A stretch of DNA of 64,000 nt from Kryptolebias marmoratus. Lineage: Eukaryota; Chordata; Actinopteri; Cyprinodontiformes; Rivulidae. Positions 1 to 11,995 of this stretch are shown here, piece by piece (the stretch's first letter is position 1; each line of letters starts with the position of its first letter). The notes below the pieces were generated by a model. It saw only the letters and a program-made list of their open reading frames with translations. It did no database searches and was not told the origin of the DNA. The DNA is taken from NCBI RefSeq assembly GCF_001649575.2, contig NC_051434.1, positions 14,978,986-15,042,985 of the forward strand. The letters are read 5' to 3'. A program made the translations under genes and the position numbers.

Positions 1-265
1 AGCATTGGTACTGGCTTTGGAGTGGATGTGCAGATTAATCCTCTGATTTTTTGAATTTTCTCTGAAAAGAAACTGGAAAACTTGTTGCAGACGGCATTAG
101 ATTGAAGTTCAGGTGGTAACGTCACAGGAGGGTTTGTGAGTCTGTCAACAGTAGCAAATAAAGCTCGAGCATTGTTAGTGGTTTTGTTTATGACATCTGC
201 AAAGAAAGCCTCTCCTTTCAGACATATGTTATGTGCTATGCAGCTAATCATTATTGTTTATATAA
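1..265 (-). mobile_element. LINE ORF2 fragment, non-LTR retrotransposon (truncated by window edge)
   Basis: Read on the minus strand, about 80 codons are open, including ARALFATVDRLTNPP, LPPELQSNAVCNKFSSFFSE and KIQKIRG. This is the linker between endonuclease and reverse transcriptase in vertebrate L2/CR1/Rex1-type elements (LFxTxxRLxNPP, CxxFxxFFxxKIxxIR). The frame runs off the left edge. The exact family was not determined. Confidence 0.7.
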
Positions 266-2268
266 ATTCTTATGCAATTCTAGAATTTATGTTTTCTTTA
301 TCTGAAGGCACTGAACAGTGAGCTGGCTATAGTGACAGAGGAGGCGTTGCCGTTCATGAGGGCTTAAAGCTAGCGGATATTTTGGAGGGGAGGTGTACTT
401 GTTCTATCTTTTGCAATCTTTTGTTACTCACAATATTCTGCTGTTAGATGAGATACATGTTATCTGTTCTTTGCCCCCCCCCCAAAAAAAAAAAAAAAAA
501 AAACAAGAGACTAACCCCCTGCTGTTTGAGTTGCCACTTCTCAACTTTGAAATTCTAACTTTATTTTTTCCTTTCATAAGGCAGAATCCATCATTGGGGT
601 ACAGAACCAACAGCCATCAGACGCTTTGAATTGTTAGACCTAACCGTAAGAGTTTAGCAAGCTCCAAACCTGTTCTAATGATCTCTCGAAATGTTTGAAG
701 TTTTATTGTGCACTGAGGCCAATTAGCCAATGCTGCGGTGGATTTCTATTGAGATAACGAGCCTGGAAGGGACAGCACGAGGCCACTGCCTGTGCCCCAT
801 GTTAATGAGCCAACACTTTGATTAAACCTGCCACCATCAGCTGTCAGAAGTATACTGAACTCCTGGTGTGCTCCGTTTACCTGGCAGACAGTTCGATTAG
901 CCTAAAAGCTCTCAACTAAGGGCTAATTTACCTTTCTGATGTATACCGGAATATAAGCCCATTTGGGATGAGCAAGAGATAACATTTATTGTGAATACAA
1001 AAATAATAATTAAAAACAAATTATAATTATAATAAATTACATAAGTATACGACACAGTTCATCTCTCGGTGTACAGCATATGTACTGTAGTATGCTTTTG
1101 TTCCCTTACTGTATGTTTAATGAAGTAGAAATAACAAATGGGCATATGACAGACACAGCTTGAGGATACAGCTGAGATACAAAAGCCTGATATTGCACAT
1201 ATTGATTTAGTATAAACATCCTGTCTGTGAGTGAAAGCATGCAACCACCACATGATCCAAACTACTATTGATTTAGTCAGGCACTTGCTGTGGTAGGTGT
1301 TTTGTATATGTTTTATGAACTCCTGTAATTAGAATCAGAGCTACAGGAGGACATGTGCTATTTCATCTTTATATTATCTTGTAAAATTCCTCTACATGGT
1401 AATTGTTGGTTTTGCTTATGTTGTTGCAGAAGCATGCTTTTGCATGTCAAGGTGTTTACCTGTTGACTCTTTTGCCAGAGTACGTGCTAACACATACTTT
1501 GCCAGGATAAACTGTCTGAGCTGATGAACAAGGAAACGTCTAGGGTGATGCTAAATGGTAATATGTATTCCAGGTGTGTCTCTGTAATCTTTTAAAGTGC
1601 AGCTTTGCATTTGAAAGCAGATTTCATGCACATGTCCCCTCTGGGCAATTAGAAGGCAAGTGTCAACAGTCAACCTCGGCCAAATCATAATGTTCCTTTG
1701 GCTGTCTCCAGCCCTTGAACTAACGACATCACTTCCTGAGTTCTCAAAGAGAGGTGTTTTTTTTTTTGTTTTTTTTTGCTGCTCTTCTTGGCTCCCCTAC
1801 ATATCCTAAATAATTAATCAATTAACTTAAAGTTACATCTCAACATCTCAAAGAGAATGCATGTGGCAGTGTACCACCAAGTATTATTGATAACTCTAGA
1901 ATACGGAAGTTTGTCTCTGTTAAATTAGTGTAGAGTGGCATGAGTAACAACTCAAAGATTCAAGACTGTATCGACTGAAAAAATAAATAAATAAATAAAT
2001 ACATTGATTTTATTTTTGAGTAAGAATCAAGTTAATTTAAAAACTTTTCATTTTTTTTAGTCCTTGATTTGTTTCCTTAAATTTCTTCTGTACTTTAATA
2101 TTGTGGTTAGTCCAAATCCACAGGAAGTAAATGGTCCACACTTATATTGTGCCTTTTTAACCAGGCTTTACAAAACACTTTAAAGAGTGTCTCATTTACT
2201 CATTCATGCGCACACTTATAATTTTCTTTTAGATACTTTTGCACATTTTATGTGCCATAAACTCATAA
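266..2268. other. Intergenic, no gene seen
   Basis: No coding exon or RNA gene recognised. Holds a C10 run followed by A20 (474-503), a short AAAT-type repeat near 1978-2001, and a GC-richer, non-repetitive block at about 715-955 that could be a conserved regulatory element. Confidence 0.6.
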
Positions 2269-2405
2269 TTAATTAGTGTACAGGCGAGCAGTTGATGAGG
2301 TTCCGTGTTTTGCCCAAGGACATTTTGTCACACTGCAGATTGAACCCCTGACCTTTCGATTGGAAGGCTTCTGGACCAAGCTGATTCCCAGTTGGGGTGC
2401 ATAGG
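2269..2405. repeat. Possible short interspersed repeat fragment
   Basis: Contains the phrases GTTTTGCCCAAGGACA and TGAACCCCTGACCTTTCGAT, which resemble a fish repeat that recurs with 'cccaaggacact...gaaccaccgacctt'. Recognition is from memory and the copy is degraded. Confidence 0.4.
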
Positions 2406-2426
2406 GCCAGAAACTTTGCATAACCA

Positions 2427-2428
<2 letters not shown>

Positions 2429-2495
<67 letters not shown>
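2429..2495. repeat. (TA)n microsatellite, 67 bp
   Basis: Uninterrupted TA dinucleotides followed by a short GTGTGTGTG run. Confidence 0.98.
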
Positions 2496-2498
<3 letters not shown>

Positions 2499-5400
2499 TG
2501 TGTGTGTGCCGCTTAATGCATAGTGCTTTCAAGTTGCCTTATTTTGAAATTTGTTTTGAGAGAAGTGCCATTATTTTATAATATTGTTGATATGCTTGAC
2601 AATATCATTTTTGGTCTTTGTCCTAAACTTTGTCACTTGTAATTAGCCAAGACATATGGTTCAAATGTAATTTTTTAAACACTAATCCTGGGTAGCATGG
2701 ATGGATCCATTTTCTTTTTTTTTCTTCTTCTTTCGTCTTCTTTCTGTTCAGGGTGGCAGGGAACTGGTGCCTATTTCCAACATAGTGTTATCTTCACTCT
2801 GTTAGTTTTCTTCCATTCAGGTTAATATTGTGGCAATGAAAGGTACAAAGCCTAACTGAGATAATCACCAGGCAGAATTCAACAACTTGAAAAAATAGTG
2901 TTCAAACCTTCCAGAGAACATGCTTAAAGCTTAAGGAATTTGTTTGTGTGAGGTAGATATCCATCTGATATCTTGATGGATTACCCCCAAACAAAATGTG
3001 AAAAATGTTTGTAACACCTTTGTGATTGAATATGATTCCTTTTCTTAACATTAAGTTGCACCATTAGTTCATTATATTAACTTGATTTAGTACTAAACCC
3101 ATGTAAATTCCATGGTGGATGAGATGTAGTTTATATTTAATAACTAAATATGTTAGTATGCAATAGGTTAAACTACAGTGATACACATATAAAGCTAGAT
3201 ATTTGTGTTTGTCAGTGTGGAGCACGCAAGCAAGATCACAAAGATCCACCAACAACGTAGTGAATTGCAAGACTGAGCTAACATAAAAAAGTGTGAGGAG
3301 CAAACTGTAAATGTTGTGAACATTGTCTAGACTGATAGAAGTAAAGTTAGATAAGTATTTTTTTCTTTCAGGAGAAGTAAATAGGCTGAGATGAGTAAAT
3401 ATGAAAACGTAAAAGTAGGCTGATCTACATTATATTTGCATCATTTATTTAGGTTTTATAATGTTAAGATATAGTTTTATTTCTCATGGGTAAGGATAAT
3501 TGAGACAAAAGTAAAACAAATGTCTTTGCTGGTCTAAAAATACTTGTTTAAACATTTTCTATACAAACATAATGTCCGAAAAGTAGCTCTAAAATATTTG
3601 AAAGCATTTATTTGAATCTATGTTTGCTAGAAGTGTAAATGCATATGTATTTGTACCAAAGCATCATAGTAGGAAAGTTAGTGTATGGTGCATGTAATCA
3701 AATGACATATGCATTAGTCACAAGCAAGCACCACTTTCCTAAAATAAGGGCACGCAGGAGTATTTGGAGCATTTTCAAATGAGGAGTAAGTGTTTCACAT
3801 CACATGTGATACTAACACTGTGAGGCAGAGTCCTAGGTATAGACTTGTTTGCTTAAGGGCTGCACAGGTGTGATCACATATTTGGACACAATGTCATAAT
3901 CTAACTAAACTGAATGATATGTCCACACACATCCACACATCCTTTGTATCCCTTGCATGTAAAAACACGATTGGGATGTTGAGCATGAAGGAGGTGCACA
4001 TTTCCATTAAACAGAGAATGTTTTATAGTGTATGTAAAATGCAAAAAAAAAAAAGTGCTTTAGCAGTCAGATCAATTTGAACAAGAGAGCTGTCAGTGTC
4101 AGGTATTTCATCATGGAAAATTAATTTGATTCACTGGCAGTGAGACTCGTGTTAAATGTTTGCAACATTTTAGAAAAAAACTGGTAAAAAAAAAACAAAA
4201 AAAAAAAACATTTCCTTGTCCAAACTCTTGGCAACAGTAAGATCCCATCAACTTCTGAATAACGTGGCGGGGGATCATGTGACGGCACGTTGCTTTCCAG
4301 CTCCAAAGCCAGATGAGTGCATCAACTCTTTCCAAGACTCCAATGGAAAACTACTGGCTCAACTACTGTATTTCCTGTGCTGCTCACCAGAGTTTTGGTC
4401 CTTCTCCAATTCTTTGTAAACGGCTCTTTGTATCTCTCTTGTTCCTTCTTCCATTCTAATTAGCCTGAGTCAGCATAACCCACTGACCCAAACCCCTTCT
4501 CTGCCTTTTGAACCTCTCCTATAAATGGAAAAAAAAATATGGTGGATGGGGGAAGGAATGAAAGGGCTGCTGCAAAATATATGTCAGTTGGACAAATAGG
4601 CTCCACATGCTGATTCTCATAGTGCATGATGTGGCACACTTAATCGGCTCTTTTTTCATCTCCTGTTCTTTTTTTTTTTCGTCAAGCTTTCTTTCCTATC
4701 TTGCGTCATACTTATGTTTTGCTCTTTTCCTAATTGATCCCATTCTTTTCATTTAATGAGCCCTCTCTTTGGGCCTCTCCACAATGTCACAACAGGCAAA
4801 ATAGTCTTTAAAAGCATAAGGTGACATTGTGAGCTGCAGTGGTTGGAATGTTTCACCTGAACACCAGTTTGACTTTATTCCATGTCTTTTCACAACAGTA
4901 ATGCAGACCAGTAAATTGAACAGCTCTGCAAGGACTTTGCACACACTTTTAATTTTTGCTAAACTGATTCTAGGATTACATTAGCAACCCACAAGTACCA
5001 GGGTTAAGTATTAATTCAATTTACCAGGACATATAAGAGTGCTGAAGCTTTTAATGACTGCCTAAACAGTAGTTCCTCACCAGTGTGTGTGCTGATTTGT
5101 TTGGTGCCCATTTATAAGAATTCATGGCTTTCTCTTTCAGTATTGATTGACTGATTTATATCGGCACTCATGCTTGAAATAGAATCCACTTCTGTATTTG
5201 CGCTGAAGATACAGGGTCTCAATGGGTGTGCCGACTGTATCTTCTCCTCTGGTGTAAGTGTGTGTATAGGACCTTCTGTCTTTCTCATTCTCTAGCTTTC
5301 TTTTCTCAGTGGTTCACCTTATCTATACCGAAACAACCTCAATCCACTCCTCCTGACTTCTCCCTTCGTCCGGGGTTCCCCTTACTCTCCAATCCCTCAT

Positions 5401-7678
5401 CCTCTTAGGGGAGCATGGGAGCATGCAGTGGAAATAACTGAGCCAATAAAGACGCTGCCAGGATCCATTGACTCCCTGTGCTTCACATGGTCAGTGAGGG
5501 AGAGAAAGAATCAGGGAGTGGGGGGCTACAGAAAAAAGGCAATTTCTAACTAGACCATATCTGTGGATGAAAAGGGGGTGGTGGTGGATAATGTGGGAGG
5601 CGTAGGCTTTGGAGTGGCTGGATCAAGGAAGATGAAGAAGGGGGGCTAAACAGATTAAAGATGTAAAGATAGCAGGATGATTTAATCACACATATGGATC
5701 CCTCTTCCTTGATGCCTCATCCACACCCGTCCATCCAGTTGATGGAGTGCTTGGTCCATCCTGCTGTACTCTCTGGGGTTCTTTGCAACAGGTGTGATCC
5801 CTTACTGTCTGATCATGAAAACTTGAGATTCTTAATGCCTGTTAGCTACAGAGAGCTCAAGAGCCCTCAGCCAAATCAGACTGGATTGCCTTTCAGTTCG
5901 TTTTCAATTAGAGGAGCAGAGGAATTTTTAAATTGAGATGACTTACTTAATTTTAAGAGGTATCTAGTTTACAAATATAGAGCTGTTGCATTTAGAATAA
6001 AGCCCCAGAGATGAAACGCTTAAGCTGAACAGAAGGCGAGATGGAACTTTGGGCACTGACAGGATAAAGCTGGTTAGGCCCTGCATCTCGTAAATCATGA
6101 GACGTTTTTAGAATACCTTATGATGTTGGTTGACTAACTCATTGATCCTCCGTATTCAGAGACACTCCCCAGCCAAAAGCTGAAATTTGTCCAAACCTAC
6201 CCACCAAGCACAATATGTGTGACTGTAATGGATCATACATTCACTCAGAGTTTAGAGTATGCTTATATGCACATACAGATTTTCTGAAACTAGGGCCAGT
6301 CTAAGCATTCTCTGCTCAGAAGCTTTAGGTTTGCTGTCAATTTGTTTAACAAAAGCACAGACAGTGTTTTGAAGTGAGGCCAATTTCATCAGAACCCTCA
6401 TCTTCCCCCGAGGCTCCGACTTGCATGATTATATCTCCGCTGTCGATCCGTCACAGCAGTCTATTATTTTGTTTTATTGTCTTTTGTTTTTCTTTTCTTT
6501 TCTTTTTTTTACTCCATGATGGAGCCTATTATGATTGTGTCTCTTGGGCTTGTCATCAGAATTTAGTCCCACCTGGCAAAGATATGAATGGCTCATATGC
6601 ATGTGAACTGGAGCATTTACATCAATTCTCATTGAAAACGTAGTTGCATGCCGCTTCATGACCTGATTTTCTTGTACGCAAAGCAGTGTTGTGAAGAACT
6701 GGTAGAGAAGACAAATCTGTTAACCATATGAGGCTCTCCAGAGGGCTCCGGAACAGCAGCCTTTCATGTATAATACAGGGGCCTTCAAAATAATTGTATC
6801 TTTCTTGTCAAATGTTTCTCTTCTTCTCTGTCTGTGGGGAAGAAATACTCAGAGCACCTTTGAAGGAAAGGTCTAGAAATTATTATGAGTTCTGATCTGA
6901 GTTATTTTCCAGCTGCAAAGTTTAGCAAAGATTACTTCTTCTTCCTCTTCTTTATAATAATTACATTTACAGATGACAGCAAAGTGCAGCAGGTGAAACA
7001 GGTACAAGTGTATTGTCATGAAAAACTGTCAACCAACATAGAAGACTTTTACCTTAAGCAGTGTTTATGTGATATAATAAAGCAAATTTCTTATCAAATT
7101 CTTTTAAGGTGATGCATTTTTAATCTGACCTCACAGAAATACATTGAAGCATCTCTTTAACAGCATGCTCATTTTGGTCAGATATTACATAACAAAATTG
7201 CTTTGTAGTGACAGGCACACTTTTGGGTAGTTGTAGACTATCAGCAGTTATTGGTTTGTGCTTTTTGAGAACAATAAGTAGGCAATTGAAAAAAGGTTTT
7301 TTTATATATATATATATATATATAAATCAGCTGCCAACTGTTGTGAATTTTGATCTAGACTCAGGTCTGGCTACTCAATGTCACAATTCATATCTTTCGT
7401 CTCCCCTGCTTTGTGAGATTATTGACTAAGGCCCTGTTCACACTTCACTTTAATATTTGTCTGCGTGATCCAATTGCACTCGCACTTGGATTGTTACAGG
7501 TGTAAACACTCTAAGGTTGTTTTGACAATAGATTTGCACTTTGATAGTTTATTATGATGCTGATTCAAAAGTGGAAGCTTTTTTCCCCTAAAATTCTCAA
7601 AATTGCTGTCTCTTGCTCAGAGCATTACATTGCAACTACTGACTGTGTGTGCGTGTGTGTGTGTAGGTGTGTTTGTTT
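2496..7678. other. Intergenic, no gene seen
   Basis: Only short, non-homologous open frames on both strands. Low-complexity items: A/T-rich homopolymers near 4187-4209 and 4671-4679, a TA run at 7302-7324, and a GT run at about 7645-7664. No splice-bounded exon with recognisable protein similarity. Confidence 0.55.
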
Positions 7679-7965
7679 GACTGTCTGGTAGGAAAATATC
7701 TCGTGAACCACTGGAGGGACTTCAATGATTCTCTCAGAATGTATTGTATGCACACTGAATGTGCATCTACATCTGAATAACTTTAACAGTCAATCCAATT
7801 AAAAATATCTGCAACAGCCACAGCAACACAAAAATGTGTATAATTCAGTCAATTTTACAGATATTGAGCTAAAATTTGGTGTGGTAATGACTGAGTCATC
7901 ACCTTTTCATAGTCTGACCATGCTAACAAATCATGCAAGATCTTTATTTAAAACTTTGGCATGCA
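7679..7965 (-). repeat. Dispersed repeat family A, copy 1 (reverse orientation)
   Basis: On the minus strand it carries the same word series as the plus-strand copies near 11.3-12.0 kb: AAAGATCTTGCATGATTTG, TACCACACCAAATTTTAG, then GTGGTTCACGAGATATTTT. The order and spacing agree, so these are diverged copies of one interspersed repeat. Class not identified. Confidence 0.7.
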
Positions 7966-8699
7966 ATGCAGTGGGTAATATGCTTTTTTTTCAAGTAATT
8001 TCACTTTATATTATCTACTATCAAATGGAAAATTTGAATTATGAATTTTCCAGACGTCCCATTGATATTGACCGAATGATCAAGTGTTTGCCAGTTTTGT
8101 TTGTTTGAAAAGGTCATCTCCGGAAATGTTTTAGCTTGGAAACAATTTGGAGCAGTACAAGACTCAATGATAAACTGAATGCTCGTTTTACATTTATTTA
8201 TTTATTTATTTATAGCAGTCAAAGCTAATAAAATGAAAGGTAATGGCTGGGTAGAAAAGTTGACCTCTTGACAAAGAACAGAAATTAATCTCTTGCCCAA
8301 CAAAACACTCCCCCGTACCTATTCAGCCACTGCAGTGTGGGAGGCAGGCATAAATCAGCTGCAAATGTGATATTTATTCACCTCCTGAACTATTTACTTA
8401 CTCACAATGGAGGTGAAATTTATGCGGCTGTTAAGAGAAGTGTTTCTGAATGATCACGGGGCTGTAACGAGAGCCACAATGCATTGGATACATTAACTTG
8501 GTGATGGCACAATGCAGGAGTTGTTGACCTGGCCTCTAATCATAGGGTAATATGATAAGTATGTTCATCAATCTTAATAAAGTAAAGTCTTCTGCATAAC
8601 ATCTCAGCCAGGTCACAATAATCTGTATTTCCAGTCTTATTACAAAGCTGCAACACAGACAGAATGGAAAGAAACATCCCCTTTTCCCCTCCAGTATGA
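7966..8699. other. Intergenic, possible regulatory block
   Basis: No gene. A TTTA tandem repeat lies at about 8191-8213. The segment 8280-8640 is non-repetitive and lacks low complexity, directly upstream of the purine-rich promoter block, so it is a candidate proximal enhancer by position only. Confidence 0.35.
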
Positions 8700-9278
8700 C
8701 ATGAATCACTCAGTGAGAGGTGAAGGGGGGAGGAGTGGAGGGTAAAGAGAGGGTAGAGGCCTGGAACAGCTCGGTAAAGAGATTAAAGAGATGCCCCAGG
8801 CTCGTTTTCCAGCATTGTGGACAAGGTGATGTCACCACAGGTTTGAGACAGGGATCTCCCATCAAGATAGGGAAGGAAGAGAGGGAGAGCAGAGGGAGAA
8901 ACAGAGAGGGAAAAGGGGTGTTGAAAAAGAATTAGAAGGGAGGAGGGCAGGAGGAAGAGATGGGGGCTGAGAGGAAAAGTAATAAGAAACCGAGTTATAC
9001 ACATGGAGCAAGCAGAGGGAGGGCGAGAAAGACACTGGGGAGGAAGACTGTGCAGCAGCAGGAGGAGAAAGAGGGGAGGGGAAAGTTAGACGCGGACAAT
9101 CCTGAAGCAACTTTTCTTTTCTTTGCAGAGGAGGACTCAAGGTAAAAAAAAAAAAAAAACAAAGTCAGGGGGACAAGAAGGGACATTGGAATACAATATA
9201 CCTGAAGCTTTTCTGTTTAACGCATGAATTACGGATTGATGTGATCAAAACATTTTGTGGATCAAACAGCAGTTGAAG
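8700..9278 (+). promoter_or_regulatory. col16a1: Probable col16a1 promoter and non-coding exon 1 (purine-rich)
   Basis: The plus strand from about 8700 to 9140 is dominated by G and A, with many GAGG, GGAGA and AGAGGGA motifs and no clear TATA box. At 9278/9279 there is a good splice donor (GAAG followed by GTAAGT). The next plausible acceptor is at 16832, just 5' of the coding start. I infer that transcription starts within this block and that the first exon, ending at 9278, is entirely 5' UTR. The transcription start site cannot be placed from sequence alone. A second donor-like GTAAAA at 9142 is weaker. Confidence 0.45.
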
Positions 9279-11225
9279 GTAAGTTTTAAAGCTTGATAAA
9301 CTGCATGGGAAAGTTTAGGGAGGGTTTGGTTTTGACAGAAGTAAAGTGATGGAAGTTTTGCAGGATGACGCAACAAGCTAAATGCTTCAAGCTTCATGCT
9401 GCATACTGCAGAGATAAAATGGACATGCCAAACAGAAAATGACCAAGTAAATCCTCCAAACTCAATCTGAACTTATAGATGAGGCATTATAAATACACTT
9501 TCTCCCAATGGAGAGAATTATCTCCCCTGTGCTCTTAACAAATGGCATTTGCAGCTGTTTATTGGATTTTTGCAATCAACATTTGAACCATTTTAATAGT
9601 TAGAATGGCTGCTTGCAAAAAGTTATACTGGTTTCCTCTTTTTATCTAAGCCAGCTAGGCCTGGACACAACTCAGGCTGAGTTGTTACTGTAAATCAGTC
9701 TGGCTTGCTTTCAAAGTCTGTGGCATAGAAAAAGCTCCCAAACATCTCTGTTTTCCTTTTGGATCATGGAGGTTCTTTGTAGTCGTGCCTGAGTGAAGCA
9801 CTGCACAGATTTGAAATCAACCTCCAAAATTTCACTCCTATCTTCTAATTTGGATAGAAAAATGAAAGCCATTCGAGAACGCTTGAATGCCACATCTGTT
9901 TTTCTCATTACTTTGCCATCCCAGAGTTTTTTGGATCCCTTGCATCCTGTGTGTGTCAGACACACATGGAACAGACACACATTAAAACCCCCCTTCGGCC
10001 CCTGCCAGTTCTGCTTTAGACGTGATCACCTACAATAAACAGAAGGTTTGTACAAATGCGCATCTTTTCTCTGTTCAGTTCCTCATGAAAGCAAACCTTT
10101 CTGTTTGGAATCAGTGCTCTCAAATTTAACTACACAATAAATGTTGCTCATTGGAGCTGTTTATGGCTAACTGTGCATCGTCTAGCTGTGTTCTTACATT
10201 TTTTTCCCTCCAGACTCTAGACTGTACCATGGCTCTGCAGCCAATTTTATACATTCACTTCACTCTTTACTCATTTGGGTCAGCCGTGAACTGAACATTA
10301 AGTATCAGAAATGTAAATTAAAGTTGAAGAAAGGCAGCAGGTCATCTGTTCACTTGAGGCTGAGTGAACCATGCGTGGCATTGGCTCAGGGCCAAACAGG
10401 TCATGTCATCAGAGTTGGCCTCACTTTGCATCATTGCTTCTGCAACTTTGGAAAAGTGTCCAAGGCATCGGGACTTACACCGGTAGCCTTGAGCAGATAT
10501 GTGGAAAGATGAATGGGTTCCACATTTACCATGTCTGCTGGCCTGTTTTTCACTCACAAGTTTTCAAGTAGAAGTGTTGAAAATCACCTCAAAGGTAAGA
10601 CTAGTGAAAACTTGCCTCATTCTGTCAAAAATGTTGGGTTATTACCTTTTTCTAGTTTAAAGGTTTATGTTGCTTTAGGACAGTGGATATCTGCTCTGTC
10701 TGTGAAAGATTTAGGGGCGTTTATACTTACCTGTCTACGCTTTTAGTACTCTGTTGAAACAAGTGTACAATGAGTTCAACCTTTTGGCCTGAAGTATGTC
10801 CAAAGTTTTTGAATCTGGAGTTTCAGTGTATGTGTTGGTGATTTTGAAGCAAGACAACTTGGTGTCTAAAGGACATCATTTCCTGAACAAATTATGTCAG
10901 CATGAACATATGGTGCTCAGAGGTCAATCCTTAACACAAAAATTCCCCATTCTTGTCTTTAAGATTGTGAAAATCAGTGTAGAAATAAAGTGGCATCAAA
11001 CCTGGCACATGTGCTTGTGGTTTCTGAAACATAGATCCCTCTGACTTTAATTATCTCTTTTCTTCCTTTTGACACAACCATAAGGTTCTCATTTGTGGTT
11101 ATGGGTAAAGTGTCTTTATAGCAGAAGGATGTACTTCAATAACATTTTGTGCAGCAGTAGTTTTCACTTAGCTGTAACTCAAATTCAGTTTAAACCGCTT
11201 AAAGTTTTAATCCAAAACATCACAT
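9279..11225 (+). other. col16a1: col16a1 intron 1, first part
   Basis: Begins with the donor GTAAGT. No exon or RNA gene recognised; several open frames of 60-90 codons have no similarity I know and no coherent splice context. Confidence 0.5.
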
Positions 11226-11640
11226 TATAATGTAGATTTCAGACTCCTAGAGGATAATGGATTGCACACAATTTTCACCACCTATAGGTTGCCAAGTTAC
11301 ACTCACACATACAAAAAAAAAAAAAAAAATCCAACCTTGAAAGAATAAATATTACCCTCCTCCTTGTGGGTACTAAACAAAGATCTTATGCAGATTTAGT
11401 ATTCAAAGTGTTTGTTGAGGATGACTCTCAGTTCCTACCAAGTTTTAGTTCAATATCCATACAATTGACTGGAGTGTAGCCAGTGTAGCCTTTGATTAGC
11501 TCTGGAAGCCATTTTGAATTGGGTTGATTCCAAAGGTTAACCAGCTGTACATGTGCATACAATGATTTGCTCTGAAAGATTCAGTAAAATCTGTCAATTG
11601 GTTTATGGGATATTTTGCTAACAGACATACGTAGTTGACT
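11226..11640 (+). repeat. Dispersed repeat family A, copy 2
   Basis: Shares AAACAAAGATCT, TTCAAAGTGTTTGTTGAGGA, AGTTTTAGTTCAATATCC, TTGGGTTGATTCCAAAGGTTA and GATATTTTGCTAACAGACAT with the next copy in the same order. Confidence 0.75.
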
Positions 11641-11995
11641 CCACTAGTTATTGGTCATGCTTTAAACAAAGATCTCATGTCATCTGTTGACCTTCAAAGT
11701 ATTTGTTAGGGATGATTCTTAGATGCTACTACCACACCAAATTTTAGATCAATGTCTAGATATTCAGTAGGTTCTAGGCCCTTTTGTGTTTGCTAAATTT
11801 GATCAGCTGTGGGGGCTATTTGGAAATGGGTTAACCCCAAAATTAGTTTTAAATGTAAATCCATTGATTACTCTCTGAGAGTTTTTGATTATCCACCCAG
11901 TGGTTCACAAGATATTTTGCTAAAAGACAAACAAAGATACAGAAAATTTCACACCTTTATGTCAATCGGTGATTAAAACAGGTTAGAAACTATGT
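11641..11995 (+). repeat. Dispersed repeat family A, copy 3 (tandem to copy 2)
   Basis: Head-to-tail neighbour of copy 2: AAACAAAGATCTCATG, TTCAAAGTATTTGTTAGGGA, CCACACCAAATTTTAGATCA, GTGGTTCACAAGATATTTTG and CTAAAAGACAAACAAAGA recur in order. Confidence 0.75.

Noticed and set aside
9129..9141. Mini-exon between TTTGCAG and GTAAAA in the promoter block
   Set aside because: Only 13 nt; most likely chance splice-like words in low-complexity sequence.
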